64,000 nt of DNA from Chloroflexota bacterium (GTDB taxonomy: Bacteria; Chloroflexota; Anaerolineae; Anaerolineales; Villigracilaceae): the NCBI GenBank assembly GCA_021787595.1, contig JAJYLQ010000017.1:41300-105299 (forward strand), read 5' to 3'. A program made the translations under genes and the position numbers. The notes under the pieces are model-generated. The model searched no databases. It was not told the origin of the DNA and worked only from the letters and a program-made list of their open reading frames with translations. Below, one piece after another: positions 7,725-16,273 of this stretch. Numbering within the stretch: position 1 is the stretch's first letter; each line of letters begins with the position of its first letter.

Positions 7725-9278
7725 TTATTGAAGATTATTGTAAAGTATCTGTAATATTCTATAAAATGCAGGAGTCGGCTGATAGTTGTCGTCAAGTATC
7801 ATTGCGTTAGCATTGGCGAATCCAGCTCGACGATACCATTCAGTTGCATCTGATATGCCACCCAGCCCGTATTGGTCTGTATGCAAGTTCAAATAACTTA
7901 ATAGATTATCACCATAGATGTTCGCCTGCTCTATCCGGGGAACTTTAGGGGCACGAACAGGATCATATGTCCAAATGGCATTTGGATTACCGGATACGAC
8001 TGTCGTTTCAGAGGTTACTTTGAAGCCCATATCAATAATAGTTTTTAAATTTTGCTGCTCTATTTGTTGTTTAGGTGGATTATATACTGTGAAATTATTT
8101 TCTATATCTACCCTTCTTATTGGAAGATTTTTATCTTTAACAAATTTCAGCAAGGTCATGAAATTATTTTTCCAAACATCACTATCGTGTGGTAGATATA
8201 AAATTCCATCTTCTGTTAAAACTTGTTCGGCATTTGGATTTGCTTCCGAAACCCAATGGCTAACATCAGATATGGCATTCGGAAAGCCCAGATTTGTCAA
8301 CCAGAAAGGCCACTTGTCATGGGGAAAAGATTCTGTGGCCGCCCATTCATCTGCTAAATCCCATTGATTCACTACTCGGCTAGGATCTTTATTTGTGTCA
8401 TTTGCATCAGGTATCCCGTTGTATTCCAATACTCTGATCTTTACGATAAATTCCGCCAGTAGTTTAACCTCATCTTTTGTAAACCCTCCGTTGTAAATCG
8501 AATCTGGCACATCCCCGCCCCACAAGAGGTGCTGTGCTCTCACTGTCATACCATGTGATTTAGCATAATCTATTGCTCTATTTCCATTTATCCAATCGTA
8601 GTTGAAACCTTGCGGGACTTTTCCAACATCGAGTTGAGCCTTTATAGCAGGCCAATTATTAAGAACCCTTCTCCAATCGTCAGCGGTAAAGTTTTGGAAA
8701 ACAACCGAAGCGTCAACTTCACCGGTTAGTAATAATTGATTTGCAATTTTCTCAAAATACTTACCAGCAAAATCTATATATTCAGTCCCGTCAATAGGTG
8801 CTTCTAATCTTATTCCATTAGCCTCGGCTAGTTGAACTGGCCAAGCCTGAGACCATATCCATTGTCCATCTTTCCCTTGTTCTGCAATTAATAGCGGAGT
8901 ACCCGACTCGTTAAAGTCTGTTGTGGTTGCAAGGTCCCCTGTCACTAAGAAGATAATTTTCTTTCCATCGACACCAGTTTTAACTTGCCCTATTAATGTG
9001 CCGACATCTTCCGGTTTCACTCCAAACGCATTCGCAAATTGTACAATCGGCGAATTGGGATTCTTCAAATCAAACAATTCTGGGTTTGTAATTTTGGGGT
9101 CAGGAATCTGTATTCCATCAACATCAATCGTGGGCACAGGGGTCGCAGTAGGCGTTGGGATAGGTGTATTGGTTGGCAGAGAAGTTGCAGTTATAGTTGG
9201 AGTCGGTATAGATTGAGAACTGCTACATGCAGACAAAAGCGTAGCGAACACAATGAAAATTAAAGTTACAAGTTTCAT
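7725..9278 (-). CDS. GH10-like (xylanase-fold) lipoprotein
   Basis: A 517-residue lipoprotein: signal peptide with lipobox LLSAC near residue 18, a Pro/Thr linker (PTPTITATSLPTNTPIPTPT), an N-terminal domain (about 60-165) shared with the next gene, then a GH10-like barrel. Barrel landmarks are MTVRAQHLLWGGDVP, matching the GH10 HTLVWH region, and VNQWDLADEWAA, matching the WDVVNE acid/base region with the glutamate kept. The nucleophile region reads KVTSETTVVS instead of the usual ITELDV, so an E is present but displaced by one residue. The gene is AT-rich compared with its surroundings. It is a tandem paralogue of the upstream gene. Surface-anchored glycan binding or hydrolysis is inferred. 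Confidence 0.65.
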   Translation of the reverse strand: MKLVTLIFIVFATLLSACSSSQSIPTPTITATSLPTNTPIPTPTATPVPTIDVDGIQIPDPKITNPELFDLKNPNSPIVQFANAFGVKPEDVGTLIGQVKTGVDGKKIIFLVTGDLATTTDFNESGTPLLIAEQGKDGQWIWSQAWPVQLAEANGIRLEAPIDGTEYIDFAGKYFEKIANQLLLTGEVDASVVFQNFTADDWRRVLNNWPAIKAQLDVGKVPQGFNYDWINGNRAIDYAKSHGMTVRAQHLLWGGDVPDSIYNGGFTKDEVKLLAEFIVKIRVLEYNGIPDANDTNKDPSRVVNQWDLADEWAATESFPHDKWPFWLTNLGFPNAISDVSHWVSEANPNAEQVLTEDGILYLPHDSDVWKNNFMTLLKFVKDKNLPIRRVDIENNFTVYNPPKQQIEQQNLKTIIDMGFKVTSETTVVSGNPNAIWTYDPVRAPKVPRIEQANIYGDNLLSYLNLHTDQYGLGGISDATEWYRRAGFANANAMILDDNYQPTPAFYRILQILYNNLQ

Positions 9279-9336
9279 AATGATCTCTCAAAGCTGAATT
9301 ATATATCATCCTCTTCAACCTTTGACTATCCCCTTC

Positions 9337-10713
9337 CTATTTTATGAGATCAAATAGTACCTGTCTTTCTGCAAATAATGAAGACGTAGGTTGAAGATTG
9401 CCATCGAATAACTGACCATTGTTGCCTTTTTCTGCCCACCAATGATTTATATTATTACAAACTCCACTGTCAATGATTGCTCTAAAGATTTGAGAATAAA
9501 GCTTTGTTCTCAATTCATTTTTTTGTTGATCTGTCCCGTTTACATTTGACATATCTATATCAAGGCCGGTCACGTAAATCGGCAGGCCGTAGCTTTTGAA
9601 TGTTTTAATCATCTGATCAATATTAACTGGATGAGAAGCATCAATCACCATTTCTATACCAAGCGCATCGATTAGGTTTTTGGCTTTCAATCTATTAACA
9701 ATTTCACGAGTTCGAGAAGTATAGGAACCGTAATAACCAGACGGTTCTGAATTAAGCGTTTCTTCGTAAATTAGCTTAGCATTTGGATCGGTATCTCTGG
9801 CTGTTTGAAATGCTTCTTCTATATACTGCTCTCCAATTATTTTATTATCTGGATCGTATGTTAAACCATTAAGGGTTTCAGTTGGAACTCTTGATTCGGT
9901 GACCACCATCCAAGCGTCAACCTGCCCTTTAAGAGGCGTCATAACGCCAATAATATGTCTTTTTAAAATAGGAAGAAGCTGGTCTGCGGTAAGATTTTGC
10001 TTGTCTTTCAAGTAGGTATATTGGAAATCTGAATATGGATACAATATTGATGCACCTATAACGAACATACCATGTTGTTTTGCTTTTTTAACTGCGTTTA
10101 TTTCTGCATCCAGGGTAAAAACATTGTCCTGTTTCTCTGTTTGATGCCACCAATCAGACGTTATGAAAGCCTGATTAAATTCTGTTGCAAATGTCGCATC
10201 AACATCGTTCTGATTTATCTGAGCGAAAGGATCGGAGAATTTACCCCCTACATATAGCTTTTGTTGATGATTTGCTTCTCTTTGCTTGTTTAAAATATTC
10301 AAGAGATTCAGTTCTGTTGCATTTGACCACTGCCATTGTTCATTTTCGTCTTGTTGTCCAATTAAAAGCGGCGTGCCTGCATTGTCATAGCCTTGAGTAG
10401 AAGTATTGCCTATAGTTAAAAAAACTACGCTGCCAGCTTCGGTCTTAACAACTGACGTTAATGAACCAACATCTTCTGGCTTTATCCCAAAAGCATGAGC
10501 AAAAGCTGCAACGCTGGAATCATGTAAATCTTTTGGTACTTGATCTCCATCAACATTAATCATTGGCACAGGAGTTGTGGTTGGTGTTGAAGAAATGGGT
10601 GTATTTGTTGGTAGAGATGTTGCAGTTATAGTTGGAGTCGGTATGGGTTGAGAACTGCCACATGCAGACAAAAGCATAGCAAACACAATGGAAATTAAGG
10701 TTGTAAGTTTCAT
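9337..10713 (-). CDS. GH10-like lipoprotein paralogue with altered nucleophile motif
   Basis: A 458-residue paralogue of the neighbour, with nearly the same signal peptide, lipobox (LLSACGSSQ) and Pro/Thr linker, and a similar N-terminal domain. The barrel part includes VDAWMVVTESRVP in the acid/base region (glutamate kept) and PIYVTGLDIDMS where GH10 enzymes have ITELD. The nucleophile glutamate is therefore replaced by glycine, which should abolish normal retaining hydrolysis. It may be a carbohydrate-binding or sensing protein. The gene is AT-rich, and GGGAG lies upstream of the ATG. The GH10-like call rests on motif order only. Confidence 0.6.
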   Translation of the reverse strand: MKLTTLISIVFAMLLSACGSSQPIPTPTITATSLPTNTPISSTPTTTPVPMINVDGDQVPKDLHDSSVAAFAHAFGIKPEDVGSLTSVVKTEAGSVVFLTIGNTSTQGYDNAGTPLLIGQQDENEQWQWSNATELNLLNILNKQREANHQQKLYVGGKFSDPFAQINQNDVDATFATEFNQAFITSDWWHQTEKQDNVFTLDAEINAVKKAKQHGMFVIGASILYPYSDFQYTYLKDKQNLTADQLLPILKRHIIGVMTPLKGQVDAWMVVTESRVPTETLNGLTYDPDNKIIGEQYIEEAFQTARDTDPNAKLIYEETLNSEPSGYYGSYTSRTREIVNRLKAKNLIDALGIEMVIDASHPVNIDQMIKTFKSYGLPIYVTGLDIDMSNVNGTDQQKNELRTKLYSQIFRAIIDSGVCNNINHWWAEKGNNGQLFDGNLQPTSSLFAERQVLFDLIK

Positions 10714-10773
10714 AATGCTCTCCCTTGTTTCAAAATGTCTCTATCCTCTCTTCTCAAGATCGGCTTTGCGGGC

Positions 10774-10965
10774 TTATCTCGTCACGGTTTTGGCTTTGAT
10801 TTCCAATTTCATCGGCTTTTTGGGTCTAAACGAAACTTTCTTGTGCTTGCTTTTCTTCTCTGCTTTTTTTAAGTCTTCGTACATCGCTTGTAAATTAAAG
10901 TTGAACTTTGCAGCGTAAGCCTCGCGATGTTTGCGGACTTCTTCAACAATCTCATCGTTCCACAT
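10774..10965 (-). CDS. Putative antitoxin partnering VapC-like gene
   Basis: A 63-residue basic protein, MWNDEIVEEVRKHREAYAAKF at the start and a lysine-rich tail. It begins two bases after the end of the VapC-like reading frame. Short proteins starting this way commonly sit next to PIN toxins of this type, so it is proposed to be the cognate antitoxin. No DNA-binding motif is evident. With the toxin frame broken, it may be a relic or a solitary antitoxin. Confidence 0.5.
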   Translation of the reverse strand: MWNDEIVEEVRKHREAYAAKFNFNLQAMYEDLKKAEKKSKHKKVSFRPKKPMKLEIKAKTVTR

Positions 10966-10967
10966 CG

Positions 10968-11442
10968 TTACACCTCCATCAATTCTTCAGGAGTACAAAT
11001 AATAGGCGGTTCATATCCGTGTTGGCGGCAGGCTTCGGATATTGCATTCCGCATCGCGGCATTGGCAATGTGTTTGAGATTCCAAGTTAACAAATAGTCC
11101 ATTCCATTTATGGTTGCAACAGCGATGCGAAGCGCGTCTATCGCCGCTGTTTCAGGCACAACTCCATCGGCGACCAACGCCTGCGCTAATGCAACTACTT
11201 CAGGCGCGACTTCGATTTCAGTTATTTCTTCAATTGCTTTAAGTCGCCTTTTGATTGCCTCGCTATCGCCAGAACCTGCTTCTTGAATCACGATCTGCGA
11301 TACAAATACTATCGAAGCGATCGCGACGCTCGCTCCACCATTCTTGGGTTGCTTGCTGGTGAGCGGCTGTGATGATGTCACGACTGGGTTGCGATGTGAG
11401 ATAGCTGATAACCGTCGTTTCAAGATAGACTTTTGGCTTCAT
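10968..11442 (-). pseudogene. VapC-type PIN-domain toxin, frameshifted
   Basis: The ATG at 11442 opens a frame reading [20 protein letters not shown], the standard N-terminus of a PIN toxin with its first catalytic Asp/Glu region. It runs to RRDRFD and then leaves the family. The adjacent frame resumes with [18 protein letters not shown] and continues to YLLTWNLKHIANA and the true stop at 10968. Removing one base near 11310 joins them into 157 codons that fit the family throughout. The ORF track lists only the second frame, from an artificial TTG. This is either a real inactivating insertion or a sequencing error; no homopolymer lies at the site. Confidence 0.8.
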
Positions 11443-11475
11443 ATTTCCATCATAGCATTCGCTAAGCGAGGAAAA

Positions 11476-13206
11476 TTAATTCCCTCTCTTCTTCAACCAA
11501 TCCAACAACTTCTTCGTTGACCAGCAATTGATGACATCTTCTTTCGTCAACCAGGCGCGGCGGGCGGTGGCAACGCCGTAAAATAAATTATCGAGATCGG
11601 CTTCGGAATGCGAATCGGTGTTGATGCTGATTGGGATGCCCAGCTCTTTGGTGCGGCGCGCAAACACATCGTCGAGATCGAGGCGGGCGGGATGCGCGTT
11701 GATCTCCAATGCAACACCCGTTTCCGCGGCGGCATTGAAGATTGCATCCATATCCAAATCCGCGCCTTCGCGATCCGGAATCAATCGCCCGGTTGGATGA
11801 CCGATGATGTCCACATACGGATTGCGAATGGCGTTGATGGTTCGCTGCGTGACCTTCTCGCGCGGCTGTCGCAGACTGGAATGCATGGAAGCCAAAACCA
11901 AATCAAGGCTCGCCAAAAATTGATCGGGATAATCCAGCGTGCCATCGGCTTTGATTTCCACTTCGCTGGCGTGCAAAATCAAAATGCTGTCGCCGAGTTT
12001 ATCCTGCGCCTTTTTGATCTCCGCAGCTTGCTTCTTGTGATCTTCCATGCTCAATCCGCCCGTGACGCCGAGGCTGACCGAATGATCTGTGAACGCAATG
12101 ACCTTGATGCCGCGTTTCGCCGCGGCCTGCGCCATCTCGAGCATCGTCAATTTGCCATCGCTCCAATTCGAATGCACTTGCAAATCGGCTTGGATGTCTT
12201 TGACTTCGATCAGCTTCGGCAGTTTGTTTTGTTTCGCGGCTTGCACCTCGCCGCGATCTTCGCGCAGTTCGGGCGGTATCCACGGCAGGCCAAGCGTTTG
12301 ATAAACTTCCTCTTCGGTCGAACAAAAGATTTCGCCACCACCCTTAACTTTTAAAAATGAATGATCCGATAACGATAAGCCTTTATCGAGCGCGAGTTGA
12401 CGTAATTGAACGTTGTGATCTTTTGATCCAGTCGCATATTGCAACGCGGTGCCAAATTCTTCGGGCGGATGCGCCCAGACTTGTGCGCGCACGCCGTCAC
12501 CAAATTCAATGGACGATTTTGTTTCACCTTTGCCCAGCACGCGCACAACGCCAGGTAATTTAGTGAAGGCTTCCATGACCGGCTTCGAATCTTTTGCTGC
12601 GACGAGGATATCGAGGTCGCCTATTGTCGAACGCATCCTTCGCAGACTTCCAGCGGGTTCCGCAGCGACGACTCCCTTCACCTTCTTGAGTTGACCGATG
12701 ATCTCCTGCGCGAGCGGATAGGCGCGTCCGAGTGGGATTCGCCCCGAGCGACGCGACAACGATTCAAGCCCGGTGAGAATCGCTTGCTCGGATTTTTCGC
12801 CCATGCCGGGGAGTCCGCGCAGCTTTCCTTTCTTCGCGGCCGCTTCGAGCTGCGCGAGAGTCGTGATGTTCAACGTCTTCCAGATCAGCGCGATCTTCTT
12901 CGGACCGAGTCCCGGTACTTGAAGCCAATCTGCTAATGATGGAGGAACTTCTTTTTTGAGCTTCTCGAGGAATTCCAATTTGCCGGTGCGGAGCAGTTCG
13001 TCAATTTTTTCCGCGATGGCTTTGCCCACGCCGGGAATTTCTTCGAGCTTGCCCTCCTTCCAATATTCGTTGACGTCGCGTCCCAAGCCCGCCAGATTCT
13101 CCGCGGCTTTGCGATAGGCGAGCGTCTTGTAAATGATCTCGCCCTTGATTTCGGATAGATTGGCGATGAGGGTGAACGTATCGGCAAGTTGTTTGTTGTT
13201 CATCAT
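11476..13206 (-). CDS. polX: DNA polymerase/3'-5' exonuclease PolX
   Basis: A 576-residue family X polymerase with a C-terminal PHP domain, the usual bacterial PolX architecture and length. Residues 1-130 hold the 8-kDa domain and helix-hairpin-helix motifs (LEEIPGVGKAIAEKI, LQVPGLGPKKIALIW). The nucleotidyltransferase core has AGSLRRMRSTIGDLDILV near residue 185, with the metal-binding aspartates. The PHP exonuclease domain starts at about 340 (DLQVHSNWSDGKLTM) and continues with AFTDHS, IIGHPTGRL, EINAHP and NTDSH. It acts in base-excision repair gap filling. AGAGG lies six bases before the ATG at 13206, and a TATAAT is at 13230-13225. Confidence 0.95.
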   Translation of the reverse strand: MMNNKQLADTFTLIANLSEIKGEIIYKTLAYRKAAENLAGLGRDVNEYWKEGKLEEIPGVGKAIAEKIDELLRTGKLEFLEKLKKEVPPSLADWLQVPGLGPKKIALIWKTLNITTLAQLEAAAKKGKLRGLPGMGEKSEQAILTGLESLSRRSGRIPLGRAYPLAQEIIGQLKKVKGVVAAEPAGSLRRMRSTIGDLDILVAAKDSKPVMEAFTKLPGVVRVLGKGETKSSIEFGDGVRAQVWAHPPEEFGTALQYATGSKDHNVQLRQLALDKGLSLSDHSFLKVKGGGEIFCSTEEEVYQTLGLPWIPPELREDRGEVQAAKQNKLPKLIEVKDIQADLQVHSNWSDGKLTMLEMAQAAAKRGIKVIAFTDHSVSLGVTGGLSMEDHKKQAAEIKKAQDKLGDSILILHASEVEIKADGTLDYPDQFLASLDLVLASMHSSLRQPREKVTQRTINAIRNPYVDIIGHPTGRLIPDREGADLDMDAIFNAAAETGVALEINAHPARLDLDDVFARRTKELGIPISINTDSHSEADLDNLFYGVATARRAWLTKEDVINCWSTKKLLDWLKKRGN

Positions 13207-13284
13207 GGCGCACCTCTAAAGGAAATTATACGTGTTTATGATACCATCAGCAGACCAGAATTTTTTGTTAAACGATTGGAAGAA

Positions 13285-13821
13285 ATGAATCACAACGATC
13301 ATGTCAATCTTTTGAAACCCGCAAACTTGACTCCCGGTGGCGTGTGGGCGGACTTCGGCGCGGGAAGCGGCGCATTTACTTTCGCGCTGCGTGAATTGAC
13401 TGGGGCGGGCGCAATCATTTACGCTATTGACAAGGATCATGCGCGGCTGAATGAATTGACGCGCGAATATCATTCAAGATTTGGGGATTCAGATAATCTG
13501 CATACCCTTGCCGCGGATTTCTCGCGCGATTTTAACTTGCCTCCGCTCGATGGAATCGTGATGGCAAACTCTCTGCACTTTTTCAAAGATCAAGAAAAAG
13601 TCCTGCGGCACGTACGCGGTTTTCTCAAGCCGAACGGAATCTTGTTGCTGGTCGAATACAATGTGGACTCGGGGAATCTTTGGGTTCCACATCCACTGTC
13701 GTTTGTCACATTTCGCATCCTCGCGCCGCGCGTAGGATTCAGCGAACCGCGTTTGCTGGCGAAACATCCGTCGAGTTTCTTGAGGGAATTTTACAGCGCA
13801 TTGAGTCGTAACCACGTTTAG
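13285..13821 (+). CDS. Class I SAM-dependent methyltransferase
   Basis: A small Rossmann-fold methyltransferase with the SAM-binding motif GGVWADFGAGSGAFTFAL and the acidic motif IYAIDKDHARLNEL. Motif LDGIVMANSLHFF marks the post-I/IV region. The track ORF starts at 13189 inside polX, but the family-like N-terminus begins MNHNDHVNLLKPANLT, so the ATG at 13285 is preferred (178 residues). The substrate is unknown. It is divergent from polX and followed by a palindromic repeat. Confidence 0.75.
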   Translation: MNHNDHVNLLKPANLTPGGVWADFGAGSGAFTFALRELTGAGAIIYAIDKDHARLNELTREYHSRFGDSDNLHTLAADFSRDFNLPPLDGIVMANSLHFFKDQEKVLRHVRGFLKPNGILLLVEYNVDSGNLWVPHPLSFVTFRILAPRVGFSEPRLLAKHPSSFLREFYSALSRNHV

Positions 13822-13822
13822 G

Positions 13823-13883
13823 GTAGGGGCACAGCGAAATCTAAAGACGTACTTGACGAATCCTCGTCCCGTTGCGCCCCTAC
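13823..13883. repeat. GTAGGGGC...GCCCCTAC palindromic repeat
   Basis: The arms begin GTAGGGGCACAGCG and end TTGCGCCCCTAC, with imperfect pairing further in. It is the same family as 7202-7229 and 60995-61055. It lies between the methyltransferase and the tsaE promoter and may terminate the former. The -35 element of tsaE begins directly after it. Confidence 0.6.
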
Positions 13884-13921
13884 TTGCCGTTCACTATTCG
13901 CTGACGTATAATCCTTGCGTG
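13884..13921 (+). promoter_or_regulatory. Strong promoter for tsaE operon, predicted leaderless GTG start
   Basis: TTGCCG (13884-13889), a 17-bp spacer and perfect TATAAT (13907-13912) are followed after six bases by the in-frame GTG at 13919. The expected transcription start coincides with this codon, so the mRNA would be leaderless. This supports GTG 13919 over the upstream start in the ORF track. Confidence 0.6.
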
Positions 13922-14452
13922 CCCATCCTGGATGAACATACCTTTGAATTCTTCAGCCGCAGCCCCGAGCAAACGCGCCGCATCGGAATGCGCCTCGGCG
14001 ATTTGCTCCAGCGCGGCGATTTGATTTGTCTGCAGGGCGATCTTGGCGCGGGCAAGACCACGCTCGTTCAAGGGATGGCACAGGGTTGGGGATCGCTGGA
14101 TGGCGTGGCCAGCCCGACGTTTGTTTTGGTGAACGAATACCGACGCCCCGACGGCGCGATGCTTTTCCACATGGACGCGTACCGCCTCGAGTCCGGACCC
14201 GAAGCGGCGGAGCTCGACCTCGACTCGATGCTGGCGGAGGGCGCGTTGATCGTCGAATGGCCGGAGCGCGTCCCGTCGGTCTTGCCGAACGAAGAATTGC
14301 GGATCAACCTGGATTACATTGCCGATGAACAGCGCCAGATGCGGTTCAAGGCCAAAGGCCATCGTTATGATCGCATGATCGCGGAATTGCAGCAGTCATT
14401 GTTTGCCGTCTCGCACCTTCGTGCTCGCGGCACGAACGGTGGAGTTTCGTAA
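13919..14452 (+). CDS. tsaE: tRNA threonylcarbamoyladenosine biosynthesis ATPase TsaE
   Basis: TsaE is the ATPase of the TsaB-TsaD-TsaE complex that makes N6-threonylcarbamoyladenosine (t6A) at position 37 of ANN-decoding tRNAs. The Walker A motif GDLGAGKTTLVQGMAQGWG is near residue 40. SPTFVLVNEYR and LFHMDAYRLES follow in the family order, then IVEWPERV. The GTG at 13919 gives 177 residues, close to the usual length, and fits the promoter. The C-terminal tail (LRARGTNGG) looks repeat-derived. It overlaps tsaB by one base (TAATG). tsaD is not in this window. Confidence 0.92.
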   Translation: MPILDEHTFEFFSRSPEQTRRIGMRLGDLLQRGDLICLQGDLGAGKTTLVQGMAQGWGSLDGVASPTFVLVNEYRRPDGAMLFHMDAYRLESGPEAAELDLDSMLAEGALIVEWPERVPSVLPNEELRINLDYIADEQRQMRFKAKGHRYDRMIAELQQSLFAVSHLRARGTNGGVS

Positions 14453-15120
14453 TGCTTCTGGCTGTTGATACATCCACTGCACAAATTGGATTGGCGTTAT
14501 TCGACGGTACGCAAGTCATCGCTGAGTCAGCGTGGATCAGCCGCCAGCACCATACTGTGGAATTGGCGCCTGCGCTTGCGAATCTGCTGAAGCATACCGA
14601 AGTAAAGATCAATGATATTCAGGCGTTGGGAGTTGCGATCGGTCCCGGTTCGTTTACCGCGCTGCGCGTCGGATTGGCATTTGTCAAAGGTTTGGCATTA
14701 TCAAGAAAATTGCCAATCGTTGGAATCCCAACATTGGATATTCTGGCCGCGGCGCAGCCGATTTCAAAAATGCCATTGGCCGCGGTACTGCAAGCAGGCC
14801 GCGGACGAATCGCTTTGGCCTGGTATAAATCTTTAAAAAATGAATGGAAGTCCGAGGGCGCGGCGCAAGTCACGACGGTTGACGCGTTGGCCGATTCAAT
14901 CGAGAAGCCAACTTTGGTGGCAGGCGAATTGACTTCGGAAGAGCGCCAGCGTTTGGCGCGCAAGAAAGTTAATGTTGTTTTGGCCCCGCCAGCCTTGTGT
15001 GTGCGCCGGCCATCCGTCCTTGCCGAATTAGCCTGGACTCGCTGGCAGGATGGCAAAGTGGACGAACCGGCTTCGCTCGCGCCGATCTATTTGCATGTGG
15101 GCGAACCCATTCAGGCATGA
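14452..15120 (+). CDS. tsaB: tRNA threonylcarbamoyladenosine biosynthesis protein TsaB
   Basis: TsaB is the inactive ASKHA-fold partner that dimerises with TsaD in t6A synthesis. The start MLLAVDTSTAQIGLALFDG and the motif ALGVAIGPGSFTALRVGLAFV near residue 62 are diagnostic. The length of 222 residues is typical. It overlaps tsaE by one base and rimI by four bases (ATGA), so the three are translationally coupled in one operon. Confidence 0.95.
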   Translation: MLLAVDTSTAQIGLALFDGTQVIAESAWISRQHHTVELAPALANLLKHTEVKINDIQALGVAIGPGSFTALRVGLAFVKGLALSRKLPIVGIPTLDILAAAQPISKMPLAAVLQAGRGRIALAWYKSLKNEWKSEGAAQVTTVDALADSIEKPTLVAGELTSEERQRLARKKVNVVLAPPALCVRRPSVLAELAWTRWQDGKVDEPASLAPIYLHVGEPIQA

Positions 15121-15575
15121 ACGTGATCATCCGAAAGATGACGGCGGCGGATGTGCCGGCAGTCTCCGCAATTGACCGCATGTCGTTCACCCTGCCGTGG
15201 CCTGAAAGCGCCTTTCATTACGAGGTGACTGATAACCGCATGGCGCGCTGCTTTGTCGGCGAGACGGATGAAAGGCAAATTGTCGCCGCCGTCGTTTCAT
15301 GGGTTATCATTGACGAACTTCACGTTGCCACCATCGCCACGCACCCGGATTTTCGGCGGCGGGGCATTGGGAAGCGGATCTTAACGGAGGCGCTCCAAGA
15401 CGGATACAAAGCCGGTGCGCGCCGCGCCTTTTTGGAGGTCCGCGAATCGAACGAAGCCGCGCAGGAAATGTATCGCAAGTTTGGTTTTGAAGCGACGGGG
15501 CGGCGTCCGAAATATTACAAGGATAACGGTGAGGATGCAATCTTGATGACTCTGGAACCATTGGAGATGAAATGA
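15117..15575 (+). CDS. rimI: Ribosomal protein alanine N-acetyltransferase RimI
   Basis: A 152-residue GNAT enzyme. MNVIIRKMTAADVPAVSAID starts the fold, FTLPWPESAFHYE is the RimI-type beta-1/alpha region, and the acetyl-CoA loop is ATHPDFRRRGIGKRIL. RimI acetylates the N-terminal alanine of ribosomal protein S18 and is very often encoded beside tsaB, as here. The track ORF begins earlier inside tsaB; the ATG at 15117 overlaps the tsaB stop by four bases and matches the family N-terminus. It overlaps the next gene by four bases. Confidence 0.92.
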   Translation: MNVIIRKMTAADVPAVSAIDRMSFTLPWPESAFHYEVTDNRMARCFVGETDERQIVAAVVSWVIIDELHVATIATHPDFRRRGIGKRILTEALQDGYKAGARRAFLEVRESNEAAQEMYRKFGFEATGRRPKYYKDNGEDAILMTLEPLEMK

Positions 15576-16210
15576 GCGCCGAAGAAGTTTTAGCGCAGGT
15601 TGCAAAGGAAGTCGCGGTTTGCGAGAAGTGCGCGTTGTATCCTTCGCGCAAGAAGTCCGTGCCGGGCGAGGGGCCGGCAAATGCAGAGATCATGTTGATC
15701 GGCGAAGGTCCCGGCTTCTACGAAAACGAACAAGGCCGCCCGTTCGTGGGCGCGTCGGGACAATTCCTGACGGACTTGCTCGCGCAAGCAGGACTCAAAC
15801 GTTCGGATGTTTGGATTGGCAATGTGGTCAAATGCCGCCCGCCGGGGAATCGTGATCCGCTGCCGGAAGAATTGGCTACATGCGATGAATATTTGGAGCG
15901 TCAGATCAAAGCCATCAATCCGAGCATCATCATCACGCTCGGACGTTATTCGATGGGAAAGTTCATGCCCGGCGCAAAGATCAGTTCGGTGCACGGACAG
16001 ATGCGAAAGGTCGGCGACCGCTATGTGATCGCGATGTTCCATCCGGCCGCGGCGCTGCATCAGGCTTCGCTCAAGCCGTCCATTCTCGCGGACTTCGCCA
16101 AGCTGCCCGAATTGCTGGCGCAGGCGCGCAAAGGGCTGGGACGCTCATCGCCGGAGGCTGTACGGGAAGAAAAGCCGAAGGATGATCCGAAGCAATTGAG
16201 TTTGTTTTAG
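15572..16210 (+). CDS. Type 4 uracil-DNA glycosylase (Fe-S)
   Basis: A 212-residue family 4 UDG that excises uracil from DNA. Cysteines expected to hold the 4Fe-4S cluster are visible in VCEKCALYP and in VKCRPPGNRDPLPEELATC. The catalytic region GEGPGFYENEQGRPFVGASG and the C-terminal MFHPAAALHQ motif match the family. A Lys/Asp-rich tail ends in QLSLF, which resembles a beta-clamp-binding motif. It overlaps rimI by four bases and is the last gene of the tsaE operon. Confidence 0.92.
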   Translation: MSAEEVLAQVAKEVAVCEKCALYPSRKKSVPGEGPANAEIMLIGEGPGFYENEQGRPFVGASGQFLTDLLAQAGLKRSDVWIGNVVKCRPPGNRDPLPEELATCDEYLERQIKAINPSIIITLGRYSMGKFMPGAKISSVHGQMRKVGDRYVIAMFHPAAALHQASLKPSILADFAKLPELLAQARKGLGRSSPEAVREEKPKDDPKQLSLF

Positions 16211-16219
16211 ACCTATCCC

Positions 16220-16253
16220 CTACCCCCTTCCCTTTGGGGAAGGGGAAACAGGG
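16220..16253. repeat. CCCTCTCCC/GGGAGAGGG-type palindromic repeat, probable terminator
   Basis: CCCCCTTCCC and GGGGAAGGGG flank a short loop, a hairpin directly after the udg stop codon. It is a divergent copy of the C-rich/G-rich inverted repeat seen at 41294-41337, 49918-49966, 51598-51651 and 62977-63010. Confidence 0.55.
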
Positions 16254-16273
16254 TTCAGTAAAAAGGGAAATAT

